Assembly: GCA_963643225.1 (NCBI GenBank)
Contig: CAVIIX010000031.1
Location: 1-17,803 of the forward strand
From: UBA1258 sp963643225
Lineage (GTDB): Bacteria; Bacillota; Clostridia; Lachnospirales; Lachnospiraceae
DNA length: 17,803 nucleotides
Direction: 5' to 3'
Numbering within the stretch: position 1 is the stretch's first letter; each line of letters begins with the position of its first letter. The notes below the pieces were generated by a model. The model searched no databases. It was not told the DNA's origin and worked only from the letters and a program-made list of their open reading frames with translations. The translations under genes were made by a program, and so were the position numbers. This document shows, in pieces, positions 12,801-17,803 of this stretch.

Positions 12801-15597
12801 TATAATCTTCATTCTCAGTGAGTGCTGCATCATCCTTTTTATTAATGGATAGAATCGTATTTCCGTTTGTAACTACAATCACGCTCTTATCAGCCAGTGA
12901 TTTTCTTTTGTAGGAAAAATCCGCAGCTGTAGCTTCAGCATCGTTATAGACTACCACTCCATCAGAATTGATAACCGTCTCATTGCCGGCTTCATCTGTA
13001 ATCTTAGCATAGACTGAACCCTTTTTCTTGGCTTTAATGGTAAATATGCCGCTCTTAGTATCAGTGCTCTCAGCATCTTTTTCAAGGGATACCTCTGTCC
13101 AGGTAAGGCTGTTAAGTTCAGAAGATGCATCGCCTGCTATAGCATACTCTATTTTTGCAACACCGCTTGTGGTATCAGTGCCGCTTACAGTCACCTCTAC
13201 CTCGTCCTTGAAAATATCTAAAAAGCTCCAGCCATCATTTTTGCTATTAAAGGACTTGCCGGAAATCTTGATACTGCCTGTAGGCGCTACTGTATCTATC
13301 TTTATTTGCTTGGTTGCCTCTAAAGAAAGAGCTTCGGTAGCAGTCTCCTTTACATAATAGGCAAGAGTGACGTCTCCTTCGGTGTCCCTGTGCCAGGTGG
13401 AATTAAAACGAGTATCATCTTTTGTCACCTCGGTAGAAGCACCCTCGTCCTGCAATAATATCTGATAGTCATCTCCTGCTGTAATATCAATAGCGCTTTT
13501 GTACCAGCCATTAGTTCCCTTAGTGCCGGTAAGTATGAGGTCCTTTTTCAGCCGTGAAATGGTCCAGTCCTTGGTAGTGACTGTTGGAAGCTTGTAATTA
13601 TCATTACCAATGGAGGTCACCTCTGCAGTGTAATGCTTACCGGCTTCATTAATATCTGTCGCTTTATTTCCAGTGTATTGAATAGTAAAATTATCGGCAC
13701 TGTCACCCGTTGCCATGTTTGTGATCGTAGCAGCGACTTCGCGCTCCTTACCGTTATAGTAAAGATTAGTCTCGCTCCATTTTAAAGAAGCAACACGCGG
13801 TGAAATGGTGGCAGTGGTGGTTTCAGGACATACCACCTTGTAGTTAGAACCTTTTGTGCCTGCTGTCTTTCCCTCCGTATTTATATTTGAAGAATCGATT
13901 TTAACAGTCTTACCCTCTCCTACATCCCTGGCTGCCTTGCCCTCCTGTGCCTCAAATGTGCCTGTCACACCGGACACGGTAATCTCTTCGCCATCAATAC
14001 CAGTACCGGCAGTGACCGTGACTGTAGCAATATCTGTACCATCATAGGTCTTGTCAGCCGCCGACACAGTAGCATTTAGAGTCTTTTTATTAATCGTAAC
14101 TGTGGCAGAGCCAAAGGTAGGCTCATACCCCTTTGAGGACACCTTATAATAGATTGTATAAGAGCCTGCATTATCACCATCTGTCTTTACGTCGATGTAT
14201 TCAGGACAGCTATCCAGATTATAATTTCCCTCTGCAGTACCGTATTTTATAACAGGATCCGGCAAATCACCCGTATTGACTGTAATAGTATGAGGCTTGC
14301 CATCATATGCTACTGTAACATTATCAGCACTGATTCCGGTCATGGTCTTTCCGGTTACCTTAAATGATGTAACAGCAGTAGTACCGCCATTATAGTTGGC
14401 AGAATCCCCATAAGTTGCATACATATAGTAAGTACCAGGCTCAAGATATTCACTCGGACACGTAGCATCTGTAACAGCAGTCCACTCTAAGCCGCCTTTG
14501 TTACTATTAGTTGTATTATAATAATATGTAACTGTATTTGGCTCTTCTTGCGTTCCTGTCAGCTTTGGAGTATTCACTTGTTTGCCGAAGTCGTATCCCT
14601 CCATACTAACCTTTGCCGCAGTGCAATCCGCTTTTAATATACTAAAGGTCTGTTTTGCAGTTTTACCTCCTATGGTTACCTTTGCACAATAATCCCCCAC
14701 GTTTTTTGGAGCTGCACCTTCTCCACTTGCTCCGCTATTTGAAGAATTTGTTAATGTCTCAGTGACGTCAGAAGACACTTTAAAATACTGCACATTGGAT
14801 GCAGTTGCGCGAGTAGTGCCGGTAATGCTATTACTTATTTTTAAGCCATTATAGGCGCTACCTGTATAAGGCTTAGACTCGGCATTTATCGTATATTTAA
14901 GGCTGCTTTTTTTATCTTTATTAATATACGTACACTCATTGTAGGCATTATTTGTATTTTTACAATTTGCATAAACTGTGTTTTGGTCCACTGTATATTC
15001 CCAGTCATGATTATGCTTCCAATGTGCATAAAGTGTCTGATTGCTAGTATATTTATCATTGTTCGTTTTTTCAGAACCACCTGACGTGGCTGTATACCAC
15101 CCTAAAAAGGTGTAACCGGTTCTCGTTGCAGTAGGAAATGAACTTATCTTCCCATTTGTATCTGTATTAATGGAAGAAGAGCCTTGAAGCGTTCCCCCAT
15201 TAGGATTAAAAGATACTTTTGCTACAACATTGACGGTGGCTGTGTCTTTCCAATCAAGATTTAAAATTCTCGTTTCACACTGACCTGCGGTAATTGTTGC
15301 TGTCCCAACACCTGTTGCTGTCAAATTTACGTCTGCGCTTTTTTCACAACTACATGTAACAATCCCAGTGTTGCTGCTTTTGAGCTCAAGGCCTATATTT
15401 GTTTGCCATACTAATTTTAAGTTCCCTGATTCTCCTACAATTAAAGTGATAGATTTCGGTTCAAGAAACCCATAATCATAAGCCTGCACCTTCATATCCG
15501 GTAAAGTGATGCCGGTAAATATCATTATAAGCATCATAAGCAAACTGCATATTCTATTCCATGCTCCCTTTTTATCTCTGTTCAATTTTTTTATCAT
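9877..15597 (-). CDS. Very large repeat-rich surface protein, membrane-anchored
   Basis: This is a 1906-aa exported protein. Residues 1-39 are a signal peptide (basic start, LLMMLIMIFTGI core, cleavage after KVQA). Next is a Big_2-like domain (about 45-125) and an InlB B-repeat at about 127-195 (FNPNGG, GYTFLGWYT, YAHW). A long array of MBG/YDG-type modules follows, recognisable by VAYDGKPHTITV, KTYDGTDIATVTV, LTYNGKTQKPKA and KTYDKTTDAVVTG, with an Ig-like segment near 770-900 (APTGSIKI, SGVAKIEYAI, ITDEAGNE). A Cys-pair segment HDWSGEW...KSCLKNCGEKI precedes a Gly/Ser/Glu linker at about 1481-1513. The C-terminus has three hydrophobic helices (about 1829-1896) and no LPXTG motif, so anchoring is by membrane helices. 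AGGAGG lies 6 bases before the ATG at 15597; upstream ATGs at 15618 and 15672 are less likely. Its role is probably adhesion or surface display (family inference). The last codons fall at a recombination junction. Confidence 0.85.
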   Translation of the reverse strand: MIKKLNRDKKGAWNRICSLLMMLIMIFTGITLPDMKVQAYDYGFLEPKSITLIVGESGNLKLVWQTNIGLELKSSNTGIVTCSCEKSADVNLTATGVGTATITAGQCETRILNLDWKDTATVNVVAKVSFNPNGGTLQGSSSINTDTNGKISSFPTATRTGYTFLGWYTATSGGSEKTNNDKYTSNQTLYAHWKHNHDWEYTVDQNTVYANCKNTNNAYNECTYINKDKKSSLKYTINAESKPYTGSAYNGLKISNSITGTTRATASNVQYFKVSSDVTETLTNSSNSGASGEGAAPKNVGDYCAKVTIGGKTAKQTFSILKADCTAAKVSMEGYDFGKQVNTPKLTGTQEEPNTVTYYYNTTNSNKGGLEWTAVTDATCPSEYLEPGTYYMYATYGDSANYNGGTTAVTSFKVTGKTMTGISADNVTVAYDGKPHTITVNTGDLPDPVIKYGTAEGNYNLDSCPEYIDVKTDGDNAGSYTIYYKVSSKGYEPTFGSATVTINKKTLNATVSAADKTYDGTDIATVTVTAGTGIDGEEITVSGVTGTFEAQEGKAARDVGEGKTVKIDSSNINTEGKTAGTKGSNYKVVCPETTTATISPRVASLKWSETNLYYNGKEREVAATITNMATGDSADNFTIQYTGNKATDINEAGKHYTAEVTSIGNDNYKLPTVTTKDWTISRLKKDLILTGTKGTNGWYKSAIDITAGDDYQILLQDEGASTEVTKDDTRFNSTWHRDTEGDVTLAYYVKETATEALSLEATKQIKIDTVAPTGSIKISGKSFNSKNDGWSFLDIFKDEVEVTVSGTDTTSGVAKIEYAIAGDASSELNSLTWTEVSLEKDAESTDTKSGIFTIKAKKKGSVYAKITDEAGNETVINSDGVVVYNDAEATAADFSYKRKSLADKSVIVVTNGNTILSINKKDDAALTENEDYTVSYKDNGDEAEITFKGTYLDKFSLGDYAFTITYNPYGTEVSGAADALGKTTIKLNVERNTGSITEISDLSKDYDGNPVGTPGFKTTNATGENNSKVKFEYKKQGDPDTAYSTVAPKDLGRYVVRVTVEEDENYNQVSATADFWIHEKLMTVTPTDTTVTYDGSENGIGFKVVDKNTNSIMSAAASEALESGYTVEYGTLDSSKKIVYSSTPTLYKDAGTYTIYYRIKAADHETVTDTASFTISKKPVGFTWTDTDLTYNGKTQKPKASVEATDLEEGDTCNVTVGDGQKDANTADTPSYTAVVTALSNKNYTFTEDESTVSSSYTISPKPVTVALKAENKTYDKTTDAVVTGTVTDGLVAGEALTITGKGTFVEVDAGENISVTPAIATMTVKGVGTTNPANYIPTYDNCELMANITKADRNIKVTVTSDPMNPGFTTDDNPDGTGIYEGTEITIKSQGKPDSAYETLTEGTLPTKCGTYIIRVYIPGDDNYEGSYGASKYVVAHDWSGEWKVVTPATKAAEGRKVKSCLKNCGEKIYAAIDKLAEETDSSGSGSGSEGGSGTGSGSGSEGGSGSEGGAAAVSGLLEKAVQIETGSPINGASIQSTKDAIKEDGNIVPTEDKTKLELGEENILINLLVSKTEMSTVTEKEIAKFKEESQKAAEAAGTSASKLTYFDVDLYKVVQTLNSTTGQITSESTSKVSETEAALKIAIELPSALKAPSNVTRTYYVFRLHGNVVEKLADASYDSTSNLLSFSSDKFSTYAIAYTDKANGSSESSGGNTETGSDTAAGTVGTNTTTTNIEGADATGKAMIKPANKSSGNQSDESQDTADSINDDSMKDLKADSKDAAEDKGGYIANEKESDQDRGTDSQAIASDNDSGSEASDTEEPTGDCFLHWIILIVALTGIAVAVVFGKKNKNIAFAAIAVTTLSNIILAILGSCVLDWIFLIAGALIVVLYMFVFRDKIVNTPTM

Positions 15598-15717
15598 TTC
15601 ATTCCTCCTATATTTCATGTGAATTGTCGAACTTTCATTCCTCTGGCGATTAATATAGTGATGCGATGACAAGCTTCACCAAGACATAAATCCGTATGTT
15701 TTGTGGCCATATTACAA
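15598..15717 (-). promoter_or_regulatory. Proximal 5' leader of the surface protein gene
   Basis: This 120-bp stretch lies between the hairpin array and the start codon. It holds the ribosome binding site AGGAGG (15604-15609) directly before the ATG. I see no convincing -35/-10 pair here; TTGGTG with TATATT has 19 bases between and is poor. Transcription therefore more likely comes from upstream through the array. Confidence 0.4.
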
Positions 15718-16182
15718 CTTATCCGAAGTTGCGAAGCAAATTCGGATAAAAGGCGCATAAAATGCGCCGTGCATCGATTATAGGAAGCGTTTTTGCTTCC
15801 TATAATATTACTTATCCGAAGTTGCGAAGCAAATTCGGATAAAAGGCGCATAAAATGCGCCGTGCATCGATTATAGGAAGCGTTTTTGCTTCCTATAATA
15901 TTACTTATCCGAAGTTGCGAAGCAAATTCGGATAAAAGGCGCATAAAATGCGCCGTGCATCGATTATAGGAAGCGTTTTTGCTTCCTATAATATTACTTA
16001 TCCGAAGTTGCGAAGCAAATTCGGATAAAAGGCGCATAAAATGCGCCGTGCATCGATTATAGGAAGCGTTTTTGCTTCCTATAATATTACTTATCCGAAG
16101 TTGCGAAGCAAATTCGGATAAAAGGCGCATAAAATGCGCCGTGCATCGATTATAGGAAGCGTTTTTGCTTCCTATAATATAT
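15718..16182. repeat. Five tandem 93-bp units, each with three hairpins
   Basis: Units begin at 15718, 15811, 15904, 15997 and 16090 and are identical except for the last two bases of the fifth. Each unit contains three palindromes. The first is TTATCCGAA/TTCGGATAA with an inner TTGC/GCAA. The second is GGCGCAT/ATGCGCC with an AAA loop. The third is ATTATAGGAAGC/GCTTCCTATAAT with a 6-base loop, a perfect 12-bp stem. That makes 15 hairpins in 465 bp. On the minus strand the GGCGCAT stem is followed by TTTTATCC, so each unit contains a weak terminator-like structure. The array lies in the leader of the surface protein gene. Because 93 is a multiple of three, one minus frame stays open through it, but that frame has only a TTG start without ribosome binding site and I do not call it a gene. 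Confidence 0.95.
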
Positions 16183-16200
16183 TTATGTAAACACAAAAAA

Positions 16201-16246
16201 ACATTGCGGCATAGGTACCTAACCTATGTCACACTGCTTTTTATTT
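16201..16246 (-). terminator. Terminator-like hairpin in the surface protein leader
   Basis: On the minus strand CATAGGT pairs perfectly with ACCTATG around TAGGT. The stem extends to about 16 pairs with two mismatches (GCAGTGTGA against CCGCAATGT), and a run of seven T follows. On the plus strand it is also followed by TTTTTATTTTTAT, so it may act in both directions. It lies between the leader ORF and the 93-bp array, so minus-strand transcription from 16448-16475 must pass it to reach the surface gene. Confidence 0.6.
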
Positions 16247-16278
16247 TTATATATTCAGTTTCGTCATTAAGCGCGCAA

Positions 16279-16362
16279 TTATCCCTCCGGCAGGCAGGCA
16301 GGCAGGCAGGCAGAAGCATGCAACATACTGCATCTGTTTGTCAAGTAGTATCCGGCTGTCAT
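16279..16362 (-). CDS. Short leader ORF with an in-frame tetranucleotide repeat
   Basis: The ATG at 16360-16362 has an outstanding ribosome binding site, AAGGAGG, 8 bases upstream (16371-16377). The frame runs 27 codons, beginning MTAGYYLTNRCSMLH, then passes through six CTGC units (ACLPACLP) and ends at TAA (16279-16281). The other two frames behind the repeat end at 16247-16249 and 16224-16226. With five units the product would be 44 residues and would end inside the 5' arm of the terminator hairpin; with seven units it would end about ten bases before the hairpin. The peptide has no recognisable family. I infer a regulatory leader peptide, not a functional protein. Confidence 0.45.
   Translation of the reverse strand: MTAGYYLTNRCSMLHASACLPACLPEG
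16289..16313. repeat. Tetranucleotide microsatellite (GGCA/CTGC), six units
   Basis: Twenty-five bases of uninterrupted GGCA repeat lie on the plus strand, CTGC on the minus. Repeats of this kind change length by slipped-strand mispairing. It lies in the leader ORF at 16279-16362, where each unit gained or lost changes the reading frame. Confidence 0.95.
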
Positions 16363-16447
16363 GCTACACTCCTCCTTCATGTAATCATAATGCCCACTTA
16401 CTGTCAGGCAAGGCATTCAATCCTTTTCGCTTTCTATACGCTTTATG

Positions 16448-16475
16448 ATTATAGCATGTAAAAATTAATGTTAAA
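16448..16475 (-). promoter_or_regulatory. Extended -10 promoter for the surface protein leader
   Basis: The minus strand reads TGCTATAAT (16456-16448), a perfect extended -10, with TTTAAC as a weak -35 (16475-16470) 16 bases upstream. Start of transcription is expected near 16440, about 80 bases before the leader ORF. It is the best vegetative promoter I see in the window. The minus-strand genes reached from it are the leader ORF and, past the terminator and array, the surface protein. Confidence 0.55.
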
Positions 16476-16513
16476 TTAAAGTTAATAATCTCTATGCTGC
16501 CTGTGCAAACAGT

Positions 16514-16721
16514 CAATGATATTCGCAATTTTCTTTGCTACAGTGCTACTAAAAGCGGCACTACGTGCCTTGCGCGGTACTGGGCTTTTGCCACAGCACC
16601 TCGTTAAAGATCACTCACCGTATAAATGCAGTGGTTTTTTGAGCTTTTATAAATTAACCTTCCAAGAAGCATTATGACGGTCGATTTATTTACCGTTATG
16701 ACGCTTGCGTAGATACGCTTA
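16514..16721. repeat. Repeat element, copy D (full length but decayed)
   Basis: This copy shows the block order of the element in one piece. CAATGATATTCGCAAT is followed by TACTAAAAGCGGCACTACG and TGCCTTGCGCGGTACT (shared with copy B), a damaged CACTCACC...GCAGTGG hairpin and GAGCTTTTATAAA (shared with copies A and C), then GACGGT...TAGATACGCTTA (shared with 323-367). The element is about 208 bp without an ORF. Its hairpin is broken by several substitutions, so this copy is probably immobile. Confidence 0.6.
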
Positions 16722-16723
16722 TG

Positions 16724-16755
16724 AAAAAGCCGCCTGATTTTTAAGTCAGACGGCT
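16724..16755 (-). terminator. Rho-independent terminator of the sirtuin gene
   Basis: On the minus strand AGCCGTCTGA pairs with TCAGGCGGCT (one mismatch) around an 8-base loop, and TTTTTC follows. It begins 13 bases after the sirtuin stop and marks the end of the macrodomain-sirtuin operon. Confidence 0.75.
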
Positions 16756-16768
16756 GTATTTCCGTTAT

Positions 16769-17647
16769 TCAATTTTTTCGATTTAAATCTTCCAGCACCT
16801 GCCCGATATCCGAGTCGATGCAGACAGACCGATTTGCGATTTCGCCGGGGCAGACGGCGTCTCCGCAGTTTATGCACGCATAGACAGCATCGGGATTTTT
16901 CGCTGTCATCTGCCAAAACGGATACTTTATGATAACCGGGGTGTTATAGCCAACACCGAGTTCAAGAAAGAGGATTCTTTGCCCCTTGCGGGTGCGAAGA
17001 AAGTTCTCATACCGTTTTGCGGCTTTGTGCCAGCCTTCATCCTCGACAAATTTGTCGTCCGCACGGAGATTCATGGTCATGGGCTTTCCGCAGTGCGGGC
17101 AATAGGGAACAAGCTCGGTCGGGGTACGCATATCCTTTTGCCGCTTGACCATCTGACGGATGATATCCTCGTTATCAAATGTCTCTAGGCAGCACGGCTC
17201 ACTGCATTGGAACAGACCGTAGTCGCCCTGTGTGTAAAACAGACGCTTTTTGTCAAAGCCCGCCTTCTGAAAGCAATGGTCTACATTTGTTGTGATAACG
17301 AAATAGTCCTTGTCGGCAATTAGCTTCAGAAGATTCTCATAAACTGGTTTTGGAGCATCCTCATAGCGATTGACAAGGATATATCTGCTCCAGTATGCCC
17401 AGTGCTCTTCGAGAGACGAAAACGGATAGAATCCGCCGGAATACATATCTTCAAAGCCGTATTTCCTTATGAAATCGGAAAAGTGCTTTTCAAAACGCTC
17501 GCCGCTGTAGGTAAAGCCCGCCGATGCGGAAAGACCCGCGCCTGCGCCGATTACGACGGCATCGGCTGAGGCAAGCGCGGTTTTAAGCCTGCCTATCTGC
17601 GATGAGTAATCGCTCGTAGATTTCTCTGTCCTGATCCTTGAAAACAT
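16769..17647 (-). CDS. SirTM-type sirtuin (protein ADP-ribosyltransferase family)
   Basis: This is a 292-aa Sir2-fold protein. The NAD-binding glycine motif is GAGAGLSASAG (34-44), and TTNVDHCFQKAG (119-130) is the counterpart of TQNIDxLxxxAG. The catalytic loop reads YTQGDYGLFQC (138-148), so the histidine of deacetylase sirtuins is replaced by Gln140. This, with the zinc cysteines (C148, C152 or C153, C183, C186 in CPHCG) and the neighbouring macrodomain gene, identifies class M sirtuins. In characterised SirTM systems the enzyme ADP-ribosylates a lipoylated GcvH-like carrier and the macrodomain protein removes the mark, in oxidative stress response. AAGGTG lies 7 bases before the ATG. The start overlaps the macrodomain gene by 65 bp, implying translational coupling. 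Base composition is more GC-rich than the rest of the window, a possible sign of separate origin. Confidence 0.88.
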   Translation of the reverse strand: MFSRIRTEKSTSDYSSQIGRLKTALASADAVVIGAGAGLSASAGFTYSGERFEKHFSDFIRKYGFEDMYSGGFYPFSSLEEHWAYWSRYILVNRYEDAPKPVYENLLKLIADKDYFVITTNVDHCFQKAGFDKKRLFYTQGDYGLFQCSEPCCLETFDNEDIIRQMVKRQKDMRTPTELVPYCPHCGKPMTMNLRADDKFVEDEGWHKAAKRYENFLRTRKGQRILFLELGVGYNTPVIIKYPFWQMTAKNPDAVYACINCGDAVCPGEIANRSVCIDSDIGQVLEDLNRKN

Positions 17648-17803
17648 TGAATATCACCTTCATTCCGCTGCCGCTCTCACGCTTGTACTGTTTTACTGTT
17701 TGAATCGCGATTTCCGCCGCACGCTCATTCGGAAAATGAAATACCCCCGTTGAGATACAGCAGAACGCGATGCTTTCGATATGATTCTGCTCGGCAAGTT
17801 CCA
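17583..17803 (-). CDS. Macrodomain protein-ADP-ribose hydrolase, C-terminal part
   Basis: The 72 visible C-terminal residues run off the window end. NHIESIAFCCISTGVFHFPN is followed by ERAAEIAIQTVKQYK and MKVIFNVFKDQDREIYERLL. The ISTGVFHFPN loop is the second ADP-ribose-binding loop of macrodomains, and the following helix and strand fit the SirTM-linked macrodomain hydrolases. It overlaps the sirtuin gene by 65 bp in another frame and is upstream of it on the same strand, the known order of these operons. The function, reversal of the modification made by SirTM, is family knowledge. The start and catalytic N-terminal part lie outside the window, so completeness cannot be judged. Confidence 0.85.
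   Translation of the reverse strand, partial: ELAEQNHIESIAFCCISTGVFHFPNERAAEIAIQTVKQYKRESGSGMKVIFNVFKDQDREIYERLLIADRQA

Noticed and set aside
9877..15597. LPXTG-type sortase anchoring of the surface protein
   Set aside because: No LPXTG-like motif precedes the C-terminal hydrophobic part, which has three helices instead of one helix and a short basic tail.
15718..16182. CRISPR array
   Set aside because: The repeat has no variable spacers: the whole 93-bp unit is identical from copy to copy, and no cas genes lie nearby.
15615..16196. Minus-strand open frame of 193 codons built of a 31-residue repeat
   Set aside because: It exists only because the 93-bp unit is a multiple of three. It begins at a TTG without ribosome binding site, and the sequence is better explained by DNA or RNA palindromes.
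16165..16461. Plus-strand ORF through the GGCA repeat
   Set aside because: No ribosome binding site, protein-unlike composition, and it runs antisense to the promoter and leader ORF that have strong signals.

Overview
The window looks like an accessory stretch of a Gram-positive, AT-rich anaerobe of the class Clostridia, most like a Lachnospiraceae genome. The evidence is strong AGGAGG ribosome binding sites, many short genes with Lachnospiraceae-style relatives, a very large MBG/InlB-repeat surface protein and DUF4143/DUF234 ATPase fragments. This assignment is inference from gene content; there is no rRNA or other phylogenetic marker here.

Layout. Positions 1-370 hold a mobile-element-like hairpin and the 3' fragment of a DUF4143 ATPase. 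Positions 365-1810 (minus strand) hold a small housekeeping-type cluster (57-aa protein, decayed DUF4186 gene, 72-aa protein, HD-domain hydrolase), preceded by a decayed Phd/Doc toxin-antitoxin module. Positions 1817-3462 hold a membrane GT-C-like protein with a repeat element pressed against its start. Positions 3501-4764 hold a pyridoxamine-phosphate-oxidase-like flavoprotein and an ATC-hydrolase-family protein. Positions 4820-6141 are a graveyard: a TOPRIM fragment, an unidentified 110-aa fragment and an FtsZ-like protein without a recognisable GTPase domain, cut by a nonsense codon. Positions 6169-7514 (plus strand) hold a truncated WYL regulator and a PPP-type phosphatase. Positions 7650-9133 (minus) hold a DarT1-type NADAR antitoxin without its toxin, and a downstream gene of unknown function. 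Positions 9489-9883 hold more fragments. Positions 9877-16475 form a single surface-protein locus. Positions 16514-16721 hold another copy of the repeat element, and 16769-17803 hold a SirTM sirtuin with the end of its partner macrodomain gene.

The most interesting part is the 5' region of the 1906-aa surface protein. Reading along the minus strand there is an extended -10 promoter, a short leader ORF with a very strong ribosome binding site and a six-unit tetranucleotide repeat inside its reading frame, a terminator-like hairpin, then five identical 93-bp units each containing three perfect or near-perfect hairpins, then the gene. Losing one tetranucleotide unit would move the leader stop codon into the 5' arm of the terminator. 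I propose, as inference only, phase-variable attenuation of the surface protein. A second notable item is the FtsZ-like protein that keeps the T7-loop and C-terminal half of FtsZ but has no visible GTP-binding signature; the end of a second copy lies exactly at the stop codon of the surface gene.

Two ADP-ribose-related loci (NADAR, SirTM plus macrodomain) lie about 8 kb apart. At least eight decayed genes and four copies of parts of one repeat element indicate heavy turnover of this region.
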